Shown in pieces: positions 1 through 12,283 of a DNA stretch of 64,000 nt. Numbering within the stretch: the first letter of the stretch is position 1; each line of letters opens with the position of its first letter. The stretch spans positions 71,929,720 to 71,993,719 of the forward strand of contig OX465283.1 in the NCBI GenBank assembly GCA_949987705.1, given 5' to 3'. Position numbers and translations under genes: made by a program. A model generated the notes under the pieces. The model did not search any database, was not told the origin of the DNA, and was given only the letters and a program-made list of their open reading frames with translations. This DNA comes from Thereva unica. Lineage: Eukaryota > Arthropoda > Insecta > Diptera > Therevidae.

Positions 1-590
1 CAGACCTCGTTAAGGGCTCATTTTGTAGATAATTTTATTCTCTATTGACTTTATATTGATTATTTTCAGCTATCATTGCACACAACCGAGTTATTTGGTA
101 TAAACGACCTCTACCTCTTTTTCAAGATGGCGGCTTTTCCCATCACACTGAGGCCCCACAAACTTGGTTTTAACATTGTCAGATGTACCCGAACAAATTC
201 CAAAAAAAAAAACTTTTGTACATCATGAAATGCAATTTCATGCCCTTTTTTCGACTAATTGCACTGGGCTATAACGAAAAGTTCCAGGGCTAATAAAATA
301 GGGTAGGTAAAGAATAAGTATATATTAGATTTTTGTATCGGCACCAAATTGTGCATTTAAGGGCTGCACGGTGGGTGCCAAATTTGTTAAATTGATTACT
401 TTTTGGCGCTTTTTTGGAAAAAAAAAACAATTTGTAGGGGAGTTCTGCACAGGTCGTCTAATTCCCCGCCATAGCAAAATCTATACTTACGATTCTGAAT
501 ATGTTTGGCTAGGTGTCTGTTGTGCACATAGTAAACAATTTTTCATCATTGAATCTTAAAAAAGTTGTAACAAACTCTAAATTTTTTTAA
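1..590. other. AT-rich sequence, no gene seen
   Basis: Low-complexity AT-rich DNA with several A or T runs. A 62-codon open frame (371-559) has no recognisable domain and is best read as chance. No promoter or RNA gene seen. Confidence 0.5.
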
Positions 591-1333
591 GGGGACTCTT
601 CACTGAAATGGCTAAAATCTGAACCCCTAGACCGATTTAGATGAAATTTTGTGTCCGAATAGTTGTTATCGAGTAAAAAACAAAAGCACAATCAATTGTT
701 GAAAAAAAAATTTTAAGCAACATTTTTGTTACATCCGAGAAAAGGGGTATTTTTCGCGAGCTCCTTGCACGCGAATTTTGAATCGATTTTATTTTTGTTA
801 GTGCCAAAATGTTCAGTAATTAATAATAAACAAAAATGTCAGACAGAATTTTGATATCTTTTTTTGTTTATTAACAATCCACAAATATGTCTGGCGATGT
901 CGAAGCCGAAAATCTCGATTTTTTCGGTTTTTTATTACATTTTTGTTTATAACTATAATTATATAATTGTGAATTTTTAAAATTTCAAAATTCTGTCTGA
1001 CAGATTTATTCAGTTATAAATTTCGAACATTTTCCACTTTATAAAATTAAAATCGGTTGAAAATTGTGGAACGAGGAGCTCGGAGAAGTTAAAAAAATGA
1101 AGAAAAAAAAAAACGTTGTTGAAATAATTACGTTCAAAGTTTGACGCACACATTTTCTCCGCCGCAGTGGCTAAAACCTCAATCGCTCCACCGATTTCGA
1201 TGAAATTTTATAAACTTTTTTTTTAAATGTGAAATCGCTACATAATTCAGAAAAGTCTACTCTATCAGAATATGCAATAAAAAAAATTTCGTCAAAAAAT
1301 CGATTTTCAACCAAATATCGGTGAAGAGTCCCC
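591..1333. mobile_element. TIR element flanked by TTAA (piggyBac-like target, non-autonomous)
   Basis: The element starts GGGGACTCTTCAC and ends with the exact reverse complement GTGAAGAGTCCCC; weaker inverted identity continues a few bases inward. It is bounded on both sides by TTAA (587-590 and 1334-1337), the duplication made by piggyBac-type transposases. The inside (743 bp) is AT-rich, contains a second inverted pair around GTCAGACAGAATTTTG (840-856) and AAAATTCTGTCTGAC (987-1001), and has no transposase frame. Caveat: piggyBac ends usually begin with CCC, and these begin with GGGG, so the superfamily is inferred from the target only. TTAA is also palindromic and common in AT-rich DNA. 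Confidence 0.6.
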
Positions 1334-1734
1334 TTAAATATTCAAAATCAATTTTTGCAGATTTGTCCTTTTATTTTTATACCTTTTTTTTACCGCGGAT
1401 TGTGCACGCACGCGGGTTTTGCTAGTTTTTTATATAGTATGTTTTGTTGTTGTTTTTCTTGCTTTATTGCAATATGAAGTTTAAGTATTTTATACATATA
1501 AACTTAAATGGAACATCCTGTAATATAAAAGTTGTCACTACGGTTCATTTGTTTAGCAACTGCCAGAGAATTTTTGTCATTCTTCTTATTTTTAACCATC
1601 ACTAACCATGCTCCTGAGCATGGTTAAAGTGTAACTAGACCAGGAGTTTTCGAACATCATAAAATTTTGATGGTGCTTATGTTCTATTCAGATACGAAAC
1701 TGAACTGAAACTGAACGACAAAAGCTTAGCATAG
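1334..1734. other. AT-rich spacer
   Basis: No gene, RNA or clear repeat recognised between the TTAA-flanked element and SINE copy 1. Confidence 0.4.
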
Positions 1735-2226
1735 TTTTTTTTTTTTTTTTTTTTTTTATGTGGCAGACTAGAGGCTTAGGGAAAGTCCCTTTGTACTGTC
1801 GACAATCTATTTTTTTCCATATACACCGTCGAACAGCAGCTCTAGCCGGAAGATAGAGAGAAGAGAGAGAGAAAGAAGAGAGGAAGGAACAGTCACAACC
1901 TGACTGCGATATTTTTATTCCACCAACTCTCAACCATTTCGCGACTCTGACATCGGGGCATCGCGAACAACTCGCTGGAGTGTTATGCCTCCTGAAACGA
2001 GTTGAATCTCTTCAACCAACCGATGGCATGCGCTTGGTGGAGCGTGGAAGAGAACTAGTGAAGGCTATGACAGGAGGAATCAGGAATGTAAAGAGGGAAG
2101 AAGAAAGAAGGAAAGTTATGTAGGCGGGAAATTGGGAAAGGCTAGGACCGTGGCACCACCGGGATTCGAACCCGGGACCTCTTGGGATAGTAGTCAGGCG
2201 CCTTACCCCTAGACTACCGAGGCCCC
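1735..2226 (-). mobile_element. tRNA-derived SINE, copy 1 (full length)
   Basis: Read on the minus strand, the element begins with a tRNA-like head (about 2226-2150). The head has a pol III A-box-like stretch (GGTAGTCTAGGGGTAAGG) and a perfect B-box-like stretch (GGGTTCGAATCCCGG). A body of about 370 bp follows, with a CT-rich zone and the core CAGGAGGCATAACACTCCAG. It ends in CACATA plus a run of about 23 A (the T run at 1735-1757). The same body and end occur at 33131-33459 and 44891-45352, so this is a dispersed family. SINEs of this kind are transcribed by RNA polymerase III and copied by a LINE reverse transcriptase in trans. At about 490 bp it is long for a SINE. No TSD was convincing. 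The 81-codon frame here is a chance frame through the SINE. Confidence 0.9.
2150..2226 (-). promoter_or_regulatory. Internal pol III promoter (A and B boxes) of SINE copy 1
   Basis: The tRNA-like head keeps both intragenic promoter boxes; the B box GGTTCGAATCC is intact. The segment has a tRNA-like acceptor start (GGGGCCTC). However, it lacks a clean cloverleaf and runs straight into the SINE body, so it is a promoter relic and not a functional tRNA gene. Confidence 0.7.
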
Positions 2227-3539
2227 AAAGTTTGATAGTTAACAGCTTAGGTTCGGTGTAATTAAACTACCCTGGCTTGGTATAAATGCTATAAAAATAA
2301 AAATTGACGTCTCTGCACACAGATAGAAAATTGCTCATTCTCAGAAATAATCTTCAGTCATGGAATTGGGCTTGGTTAAATAGCCAAACTTGATAACATT
2401 TTTTATACAATCCCCACAGAGGTAACTGGCAATAAATGATTGTTTTCTTAGCTCTTAAAGTCCGTCAAGGGCAAACAATTCCACCATCTTAAGATTCACA
2501 TCACACTTCCAATTGGTACTAGCGAAGAACGTAAACAAAAATAAATAAAACTAAAGAAAGAAATAAACCCGAATGAATTTTTATAAGCTCTACTCCTCCA
2601 GGTTATTCAAACAACTACAAGCGTATAGACACAGCCATTAATCCCTAAAACATAAAAGCATAAAATCATGGGTTCATAAATTTATCTTTTCAAACGTCAG
2701 AAACTCCCTTGCAAACAAAACATAAAAAATTGGAAATGTTTGAGGTTAAGTCATATCATAATAGATTTCGTGTGTGGGTAGTATCAATAGGCAGACTGAC
2801 GTCTTCCGAATCCAGTGCTACAAATCAGAGAATCGTTTTTATCGTTATCATTGACCTGGCGGCAGATTCAGGCAGCTCGGATCCTTGGGGAAAACACACC
2901 AATCCAAATGCCGTAACATTCTTGTCGAATTATTTGAGTAATCCTTTACGAAGGACATTCCGAGGCGACCTAACGACTTTATTGATTAGATTTCAATTGA
3001 AGTGACAAGTGAGCATAAAAGGCGTTTTTTTTGAGGTAATCGTTCTTTTTAGTGGTTCGAACATTTTGCCATTGAGATTCATTTGGAATGGACAAGCATG
3101 TGTTGTGAACGAATTGCACAAAAGTGAGTGAATTGAAAAATTTGGAGCGTTTTAAATGATAAATTCACGCTTTTTACAGCAAAAACATAAATGAAAATTG
3201 CTTATTGAATGGAATCGATATTTCACTGGTACAATATCAAAGCGAAAGGTTTTAATCGGCTTAAACAAAACAATTTCAATCTGATTTCTTTTAATCCTTA
3301 ATCTGAAGCAATCACATTTTTTATGTTTTCAGTTGGTAGATATTTACGCGAATTCCAAGCTGCACTCTGTACATTTAGATTGGGCGAACGGAATTTGGCT
3401 CCGCCATGTCATGGCCCACTCTTGCCAAAGAATATAACAGATCTAAGACTGGGTCTATTCCAATGAATAGTTTTCGTCGGAATAACGGCCGCTATGTGTA
3501 CAATCCCGAGGAAAGTGCTCAACGCAACTCTTTTCCTGC
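2227..3539. other. No gene recognised
   Basis: AT-rich DNA. A 98-codon frame (2709-3005, plus) has unremarkable composition and no domain I recognise, so I treat it as chance. No structured repeats noticed. Confidence 0.4.
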
Positions 3540-4175
3540 TGTCACATTTTTTTTAATATCTAATAAAACCAAGCTTAGGAGTCACCCTTTGAATTACCAG
3601 TCTGTCATGTCGTGAAGATCATGGTGCCATGTCCAGAAGCAAACTTGGTTTAAAGAATAGATGAACATAGGAAAGTTGAGAAGAGTTCTGGGGGATGCTC
3701 GAGGAAGTATTGGTGAACCTTGCGTTTGAGCTCTAAGATGTTGTACGAGTTCGGAAATATTGACTATGGGAGATTCAGTTGACTTGTTCTATTTAAAAAA
3801 CAACTTCGCGTGGTGCGCGAAAGGGGCGGACTATGGGCGGTAGCGTATCGGGTGAGCTGAGCGGGCTAGTATTGTGTTGCGGGAGAAATATTGCCATGCA
3901 GGCAGGTTGTCCTGAATTTCAGTGGAATAGTTGCTATGGTAATAGCGATAAAGTATAGAGAGGCGGTGCGTGAAGCTTGTTTCTGTGTCGAAAGACCTAT
4001 TGAAAATCTCAGTTTTTGGAAGTGTGTTATTTCATAAAGCTGCAAGTGAATTATTGTAACATGATTAATTGGATTAACATTGAAATGCATGCCATTGAGA
4101 CACTGTTTAAACCCTTTAAGTGTTGTCACAATAACACACTTTAATCGTTTTGAAACAACACACTTCCACTACTAT
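3540..4175. repeat. Dispersed repeat family, copy A
   Basis: Several blocks recur elsewhere in the window. The AAGCTTAGGAGTCACC to CTGTCATGTC block (about 3571-3608) resembles 51393-51430. The GGGAGAAATATTGCC block with GTGGAATAG (3880-3929) resembles 46858-46912. The CTCAGTTTTTGGAAGTGTG block (4008-4026) recurs at 51748-51768. At the right end, 4017-4060 and 4123-4170 are imperfect inverted repeats (GGAAGTGTGTT type), which suggests a TIR or fold-back terminus. The family is unnamed here. A related copy at 51.3 kb also carries an RT fragment. Confidence 0.55.
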
Positions 4176-4307
4176 AAGGAATTGTATTGGAGTTCATCGA
4201 CTGCAAAATTAAATCAATATCAGGGGCCCCACCTACCCTACCGGGACTCTGACTCTGTACACAGACTGATCTAAATCAGACTCGGGAGTAAATCCTGGAG
4301 TTTTTTC

Positions 4308-4400
4308 ACCATGGGTTAATTGTCTATGGGTTAGGGTGTCCGACCATCATATCATGAGGTCCGCCGTACGAATCCATTCCGCGCCCTAGTTTTTTGTCTT
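4308..4400 (+). repeat. tRNA-like segment, possible second SINE head
   Basis: The stretch has an A-box-like GGGTTAGGGTGTCCG and, about 40 bp later, a degenerate B-box-like CGTACGAATCC followed by CCGCGCCC and a T run. The spacing and layout resemble a decayed tRNA-derived head. It differs from the main SINE family here, and no second copy was found in the window. Confidence 0.3.
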
Positions 4401-6460
4401 TCCACTTATCTCACCAAGATAATTATCTCTTAAACATAATGGCCGAGGAAGCCATCTCCTGTTCTATAACCAAAGTCAGGACTCTGTCGCGTTAGTATTG
4501 GATTAGGAGCCGCTGGAATAAAAACAGCATGTTGACCTTGTCAGTTTTCGCACTCTTATCTCTACGATGCCGATATTGCAATCAATAAAATCTTCGTTAG
4601 CAGTACAAAGAGTCTTTACCTCTAAGCGATAGTCTTTCACAAAAAAAAAACTCTCGATTGACTTTCGTACAGGAAAACCACTGCATCACACAAGAAAGCC
4701 ACTACCAGCTTTAGGCAATACTTTTAGGACTATCAAAAACCGTGCTTATAAGATTAATTGAAAATTCCTTTTGTTAACTTCCTGTGTTTCGTGTAATTTT
4801 CAATCGTCCATGGGGCAGGTTTATTGGGCAAGATAGCCCCTTGTACGCCGTGTGGATGGCATTTTCGAAAGGGTTTACCTCATCCTCAAGGTACATATAT
4901 CCTTTCATGTGGGCGACTAGGTATAACAATGACTTGCGATCCGCGTTGGAATAATCACACTATAATTAAGCCTTAGATTCGTTCTAGCTTTGAATTCAAC
5001 TAATTAATCTCTTCAGGGGCCTGGAAAATCATCTCAACGTGGCTAGGCATCCGATTAAAAATAATTTACTGGTTAATTTTCTTACTAGCACGCCCGCGCT
5101 CGCAGATAGCACAAAAGTACGCACGCTCCAGCCACAGGCATGCACCCTCCCGCCCCAGGCATACACACTGCCGCCATATGCACGGAAATCTAAAAATTCA
5201 AGCATGAACATTTATAAATGCATGCGTACCGGCATAGACTATTCCAAACATGAGTGTTGTTTTATCAAGCAGTGCCCCAGCTAATCACTAAGCACATCCA
5301 ACGCTGAACCATTCTACTGAGTATGCTATAGGTAATCTTTATCGTCACCACGATAATTATTCCTTTTCTTCGTCCTATACGATTGTTTAAAGCCATACAG
5401 GTGATTTCGTGCATGCTTGTGGCCGAAGCGTGCAGGTCTGCATGCGCTTTAAAAGCACGGTGGATCGCCACCTACACATACACTGCCCTACCGTCGACAT
5501 AAGTTTATCCTTGTAAGTTGAACTAAACATTCAGCCAGGAGCATAAAGAGGTGATGACTCCTGAGCTTAGACTTTCTCATAAAAAAAGATGACATATGTA
5601 TGTCAAATTTCAAGCTGCTGCTGCAACACGTAGTTTGGTACTCACTTTTTATGTATAACACTAACTGGAGCCCGTTGCACCCATCGAATTCAGAGAGTAG
5701 TAAAAAATGTTCGGATAGCGAAGAGTTCTATCCTCATAAGCCCCAAGTGACCAGGAATATTCAGTTGTAACAAATAAGATATACTTAAAAAGATAATCCT
5801 CCATCAAACTTAAATATTAGTGAAAGAGTATTTAAAAATAGCTTTTTGCCTACAACCATTAGAAATATAGTGTAATCTCCAGCCAATATGTCGGATCCAC
5901 AGTGTGCATTGCAATGCAGGGGGCATTGCAATTATCTCTTCGAAATTCGTTTATGGGCAAAATCGCTCCCTCATAGCATCTGACCACTACAAGAGTGGCA
6001 GTGAAACCGCTGAATTGTGATTGTGGATATATAAAGAAGCGAGTGATTTGGGCTTTTAAACGATCGGAGTTACACTTTTATTTTCGATCGATTTTGAGAT
6101 TCCCAATTGTTTTGGCGCACGCCATACCATTGGTTTATGGGTGCAGCGAGGCGCACCGGGTTCCAGCTAGTACATACATAAATACATACACACATTCATT
6201 TTTATATATTTAGATTAATGTGTAAAAATTATTCGCTACTGTTCTAAGATCATTGAAAAATTGTTGACTAATATAAATGTAACACAATTATTTTACTTAT
6301 GAAATAATGTGTGGGGATACTAAAAAAAATTACCAGATATTTACCTATTTAATTTACCTTTAAAACCAATAGAAAAACGGGCTCAACGTTAATCCACATA
6401 ACACACGACCGAGATTCCAACCGTGCAACATATTCACCTACTTCACCTTATGTTAGTGTC
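4401..6460. other. No gene recognised
   Basis: Mixed-composition DNA. Short frames at 5039-5284 and 5995-6213 lack recognisable domains. The interval 5090-5170 is locally rich in CGC and GCATGC motifs, without a clear repeat structure. Confidence 0.4.
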
Positions 6461-6688
6461 ACTATTCAGATTTTAACTTTTGTGCACTGGCGGAGAGAGA
6501 TACCAGTTGAAAGGGCCAGATTTAAGTGATTTAAAATGTTGGAACCTGTTGACATCCCAACCGTCCCTTTGGTCCTGTTCGTGTTTGTTGTCGAATGCCC
6601 TTTACGCCTCACACAAGTTCGAGAGAATCGCTTCAAGCGATTATAAACGGATTCGGTTGAGAGATTTTGCTGCAGGATACTCATTAAA

Positions 6689-6704
6689 ATGTACAACCCC
6701 CAAG
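6689..6704 (+). CDS. Candidate first coding exon (ATG then splice donor)
   Basis: ATGTACAACCCCCAAG is followed directly by GTAAGTAC, a near-consensus donor, so it could encode Met-Tyr-Asn-Pro-Gln plus one base of a split codon. The 230 bp upstream (6460-6688) is less AT-rich than its surroundings and could be 5' leader. There is no proof of transcription, the partner exon is not identified, and sites like this arise by chance. Confidence 0.15.
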
Positions 6705-6731
6705 GTAAGTACTCTTCCGCCACTCCTTTAG

Positions 6732-8109
6732 TTTTGTACTAAGCCCCTTCCATGAATGGAGAATATGCTGTTAACCGTAAAAAGCACCCTGTGTTTTGTG
6801 TTAATCCTTTAGTGTGATGTACGGGCTGGCAGGAAGTGATTAAACATTCCTAGAACTATCTCCTGACAGCCTCTGCTCGACACTTTCTATTGTATATTGT
6901 TATGAATTTTAGTAGCAAGGCCTCTATCACCCAAACTACCACATAATGCCCCTTGTACCAAGAGCAGCCTAATTTCCATCCTCTAGGTAGATGGAAACAT
7001 AAAAAGTAACAATCCCCAATTCCTCGGGTCATATCCTCAGTTAATAACGATTTAAAATTGATAATCGCATCAGGAGACTCAAACGAAAAATGATGAAAAT
7101 TTTGCATTCGATATGAAAATTCCAAAAAACCAAAACTCGAAGAAAAATAAATGAAAAAGGATCATCGTTGCGGCTTTATGGCTATGAAGGCTACATGGAA
7201 ACTAGGGTCTGGTATTTACATTTTCGGGTCCAGCGCAGGGATCTGAGAATAATTTAAACGCTTCTAGGCACAGAAGCATCGTCATCATCCTCGACGAATC
7301 TTATTAGTCGAACCCTTCGGGACATTGGGGAAATTTCATAGCTGAATTGAAATAATGCGAGAGATTTATATGCAGTGGGGGAAATGATTAGGGCTTTTCT
7401 TTATTATTATTACTATTTTTATTATCGAGGAAAAACCTTACGAAATGTTCTATGCACATGTTTACCTTTTAAAATATGGGAGAATTTAGATTTGGTTTTG
7501 TAAACAGTTTTTTTTGTTGAAATTTTCGACCAGCCCTTGAATCGTTAACTAGTTTAAATTGAACGAGGCTGAGCGTATTGAGGTTTCAGCTTTCATGTTG
7601 GGAGTTTGGAATAATATTTGGCAATTTTGACTTAAGAACATGTGTAAGCCCGGAATTATTAAATTATTATTTCTGAGGAATTGCGAAAGCTTCAGAACCC
7701 GGTTGGCGCTCTTGTAGGATATCATAAAACAGCCGCAGATGCTGATACTCACTTAAGGCTCGATTACATTGAGCGAGTTTACAAGCTTCTGGCCGGCGAG
7801 TTAAGAAGCCGACGAGTCAGCTAGTGCGATAGTGCTGATGGCCCTCAAAACTTTACACTCAATAGCCAACTAGCTGGCGCGAACTAAATCCGTCATTTTG
7901 TAGTCAATGAAACCAAATAATAAGATACCCGCAGCTAGTTCACTAGGAGCTATGATGACACACAGCTAACAAGCTCACGCGCCAGAGAGTAGTGAGTAGA
8001 GTAGCCCGGCTTTCAACTTACTCGGAAGATTGTTTACAATCTGCTAGTTACCTAGTAAACATGATGACACTGCAGCAGCCCAAAACGGAGTTCGAGTAGG
8101 GTGAAATGT
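6732..8109. other. No gene recognised
   Basis: Non-coding, AT-rich. About 7757-8080 is more GC-balanced, with repeated CTAG/GCTAG words, but no inverted ends or coding signal could be established. Confidence 0.4.
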
Positions 8110-8440
8110 GGTCAAAATGGCTTCAATTCTACGGGCGCATGAAGAATCGAAGTTTTCATTGCTAAAAATCCCCTGGAAAGATAGAATTACAAATGAAGAA
8201 CTATTGCGACGTGCCGGCTAAGATAGGATAGATGATAAAATCAATGAATGGAAATGGAATTACAATGGCCACACCTTGTGAGATGCCAACGAGAATATAG
8301 CCAATCAGGTGCTTGACTGGAGTGCGCAAGGAACCCGTCGAGTTGGAAGACCTAGAACAATGTGGAGGGAATCCTACCAAAAGAGGCCACAGCAAGGAGG
8401 GCAACTGACTTTTACCTTTTTGCCCTTCTCGAAAGCTCAT
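8110..8440 (+). mobile_element. LINE 3' fragment (C-terminal part of ORF2), copy 1
   Basis: Plus-strand translation reads like the far C-terminus of a LINE ORF2. Recognisable pieces are IPWKDRITNEELLRRAG, then EWKWNYNGHTL, then DWSAQGTRRVGRPRTMWRES. The WKDRI..EEL / KW.W.GHTLR / QG.RR.GRPR.TW pattern is shared with arthropod RTE/L2-like LINEs. Stops interrupt it. A second, more complete relative lies at 38930-39620 with the same GHTLRE and RTRR elements. Minus-strand frames here are shadows. Confidence 0.75.
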
Positions 8441-10739
8441 CCAGACTCACGAAAGCTTTGACAGACCCGATTCTAAGAACTTGATCTCATTTGATTATCT
8501 CAAGTGGTTCAGTATCTTAAGGTCGAAATTCATACGAGCCCAAGTGTTCACCGAATAAATTCGTTACTATGTAGGAGGCCTCCAAAAATTCCACCTTCGG
8601 TAAAGGTTTTTTCAGATCTTTGTTAGCAGTCCTCAACAGTATCTGGATAGCCAAAGTTCATGTTCCGGCTATTAGTTTATATAGCATGAATCTTTCAGTT
8701 CCAAGGTTCACAGACGGTGAGAATTTTTGTCCTAGAAGATGTTGGATATTTTTCATAACCTATTTAAAAGCTACAATCTTCATACTTCGTATATCCTGAA
8801 ACTGAGGTGAATGGCATTCAATCTCGTCAGCACTCCAGTTTGGCGTTTTTGTAGTGGGTCGATTGTAGCGTTCTTGTAACAGTCGGCATTGTTCTTTTCC
8901 TTTGTCGCCGGTATGGTTTTGTCCATCGTCTGAACAATGAGATTGTCTTTCTTTCAGAGGTGGTTTTTTCGTTGGCGAATAACGTGACTACAAGGGACGC
9001 GGTGGAATGAAACTGCCGATGACTTCACATGTATCCAGGAAAATGTCACTTCACACGCCACCTTGCCACAATTCAATACGAATTTAGCCGATTTGCTTGC
9101 CAGAAATCTGTAAGATTGAATATGAGAATACCAATTTTAGGTCGAAGTTACATAATGTGTCACGTCACTCGACAACGAGAATAAGGCTACAGATATGACG
9201 CGATCTCATCGTTGGTCAGATTCCTGTTCGTTACAGGGAGTAGTGTATAATTCTGCCCTTATTATTATTCTGCCATTTCCAAAGCTTTCTCTAAATTTGG
9301 CGAGTGTGTTTATGGTAGGCTACAGAAGGAAGAAAATGTGCTCGGCCCCATCCAGAGTTTTAAAAACAGGAACACTTTCACATCTTTTTTCCTTTAAATT
9401 GTTTTTCCTTTTAGACATAATGTAACCAAGTATTAGTACCTCCCGACTCTACCCAATTATTATTTTCGTATCAACACCGAGGTTAAAGGCATCCACACAA
9501 GACAATTTCTGTAATTCAAGCATATTTTAAGCATTTAAGTGAAATCAGTATGCATGAGTACCCACCCCACCCTCTGTGTCCTCCCCGCAGTTACTTAAAA
9601 ATGTATATACAATCACGTACAGTACAAATGGGACAAATTTAAGCTAAACGTTGTCCCTCTTCATTCTAACCGAAAGTACGTATAAGCCTTAACTGAAAGC
9701 TCCACAAAATTAACCCTTTTTTTGATATTCGACTGCCGAGAAAGATTATGAATTATTCCAGGAGCGCTTTCAACCCCTTTTTACATGGAAAACTTTCACA
9801 CGTTCACAGGTATATGTAAAAAAAAATGCTACACGTTAACATAAACACTTCCATAAAAATATCCTTTGGTTGAGAAAGTGTTTCATAAAAATTTCTGTTT
9901 TCCGTATTTTCCCCTTTTCGATGTTGGCACATATCGCGAGGGTTTCTCATGAAGTCGAACTTTTTCTATTTGCACTTCCTTTACCTTTCAACTGCTTCCA
10001 CCTTTATTTGCGAAGAAATTTTGCGTTTTACTCCTTGCGAAAATGTTGTTGAAATTAGTCCTTCTTAAAAAGGAGGTTTAAAAAAAACTCCATAAAAGTT
10101 TAAAGGTGGTGGTATGAACAAACAACGCCTGTTTTGAGTTTATAATTCCAAACTTGAAATTTTTGATTTTATGTTACTTCGGGAGACGAAGGATAATTGG
10201 GCTCCGTTTAATAGCGGCTTCTGGGAATTAACTTTTTATGGGACACTTTTTGCATTTCTTGCAGCTTTCATAAGCTACAGGATTACAAGAATTAAGATAG
10301 GCTCATAAAATCGTTTTATGTACTATGTTTTTGGGATTTAGGATGTACAAAGCAGAAACGTTAAAATTTCGATGGACATGAACAAGTGTAAGTACTGTTG
10401 AAGTTTTTTGTTTAGCCTATTGGAAGAAATAGGTTCTTATTTAAAAATTATTGTAGCAAAGGCGATGATTCGTAATAGATGCATATCAAAGCTAACTTTC
10501 TGAATCAATTTCTCACTCCAACCAAACTAGCTCTTTAAACAAAGTCTGGCCAATTAACTCGCAAACTTCGCCGTATACCAAAAATTTCCTGGTTCGAATC
10601 CACTCCGTTATGGACCTTCGTATCCACTAGATTTACAAAACGGCCAGCTGTCGATATGTTTTAGTTAGACGAAGGGGAGGAAATCGTAACGGTTCAGCCA
10701 CTTTGTAGCCATATGACTATTTCCATGAATAAGGTAGCA
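8441..10739. other. No gene recognised
   Basis: Long AT-rich stretch. Short frames (for example 9195-9425 and 9870-10052) have no recognisable domain. A B-box-like GGTTCGAATCC at 10592-10602 stands alone. Confidence 0.4.
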
Positions 10740-12283
10740 GTGTACGCGGAATACTCCCGCCTACCGAAAGGTGAATTAAACTGTAAAAATTACAGAGGCA
10801 TCTCACACCTCAGCACTACCTAAAAAACCCTCACAGTCCTTGTAAAATCTATAACGGAAACTCTTACATGAGAATATGAATTTAGTTGGACAAACAGGTC
10901 AACATCGGACCTACTGCTGACCTTAACGCAAAATCCAGAGAAAACCTGGAAAAGGTATGTATATATACTAGATATTTGTCGATTTTCAACAGGCATATGA
11001 CTCCATTAACGGATAGAGTCTGTACGAGATCTTATCGGAATTAGACATCCCGTCAAAGATGGTACAACTGTTCAATGCCCAACAAATAGCTCACTGGCGA
11101 AGGTATGGATCCCAAATGTTATAACAGAAGAGTTCGAAGTACGACAAGGACTCAGACAAGGGATGAACTAGCCCCAATGCTCTTCAAATTCACTCTAAAA
11201 TAGGTGATAAGGAAACCTTCAGCCCAGAGAAATGCATCAAGAGTCCCTTTTGGCAGCAAAAGAAGTTTATATCGAATTAAAAGAGGCGGCAAAAGACGTA
11301 GATCTGAACATCAATGAGGAGAAAATACAGGTGATGAAACAATCCAGAGCTGGAAGATATAGGATGGGAAGAAATATTATATAACAATCGACGAACATAG
11401 CCTAGAAATAAACAGCCTACCTTGGGTCTACAATAATGCCTAATCTCCAATGGCAAAACCAACCACGAACCAACCAACCAAAGTGCTGCATCCTATTCCT
11501 TCCCATTGTAAATTGAATTATCCGTCTCGCTCGTGTTTTGGTCGACATGGGTAACTTTCCGTATGTGTTAGTTAAACCATTTGAGTTGCCACATGAAATT
11601 CAGCGGCCAATTTAGTACAAAAAATGTCAAAAATCAAGGCATAAATGACGTTTAATTGTATTTGCAATATCCCGCCAAAAAATTTGTCAACAGAAAAGTC
11701 TAATCTAGTAATAATAATAACAAAACAGACATTTCTGACAATTCACATCTACAGTGATAGAATTATGTGTGAACACATTTTGTCAGCGAATTCAGCCTAC
11801 TGGTACGTGGTTGGTTCGTGGCTGGTTTTCTCATTGGAGATTAGGCATAACAAGACGAATACTACGGGCTAATAAAGCCTTTTTTGCCCAAAAACAAATA
11901 CTGCACTCAAGATTTGACTCTCAGTCTATAAAACAGTCATACTACCAATACTGTTTTATAGTGACAAGACTTGGACTATGGCCCAGGACATAGATTAACG
12001 AGTCACACGAACAGGTTTGAGAGAAAAGTTCTCAGACACATAAAAGGCCCAACCAGAGAGGATGTCCCAACGGGGACAATCGCATCTCAAAACGGTTTAT
12101 GGCATCAGAAATTTCGGGAAATAGGCCAGTACGTAGACCCAGGACGAGATGGATGATTCTGGGACGGCTGACGCAGAGGCAAGGCTCAACATCCGGAACT
12201 GAACACATGCTGCAAGGGACCGTCAAAATTGTAAAAATGCACTAGAGGAGGCCAAGGCTCGTTTTGAGCTGTAGCGACATTGG
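10740..12283 (+). mobile_element. RTE-like LINE, decayed RT and C-terminus
   Basis: The plus strand carries pieces of a reverse transcriptase in order, across frameshifts and stops. LPKGELNCKNYRGISHLSTT (about 10755-10815) is the fingers motif. IFVDFQQAYDSIN (about 10973-11010) holds the first catalytic Asp. LRQGDELAPMLF-type sequence (about 11150-11190) is motif B-like. NINEEKIQVMKQS (about 11308-11346) belongs to the thumb side. After an inserted block come ITRRILRANKAFFAQK, FERKVLRHI and RPRTRW (about 11847-12160), the conserved C-terminus of this LINE type. Three frames are used, so the copy is inactive. The RTE-like assignment rests on the DF.QAYDSI and GLRQGD motifs. Confidence 0.85.
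11438..11846. mobile_element. Inverted-repeat insertion inside the RTE-like LINE
   Basis: The left end GCCTAATCTCCAATGGCAAA is mirrored at the right end by TCTCATTGGAGATTAGGC; the inverted arms extend about 40 bp through ACCAACCACGAACCAACC. The unit separates two parts of the LINE reading frame that are normally close together, so it looks like a later insertion of about 409 bp. A 2-bp AT flank is present on both sides, but that is weak evidence for a duplication. No transposase inside. Confidence 0.55.

Noticed and set aside
2150..2226. Functional tRNA gene
   Set aside because: Boxes are present, but the sequence continues directly into the SINE body shared with two other loci and no clean cloverleaf can be drawn.
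10560..10620. tRNA-like B box GGTTCGAATCC
   Set aside because: Isolated 11-bp match with no convincing A box or acceptor stem.
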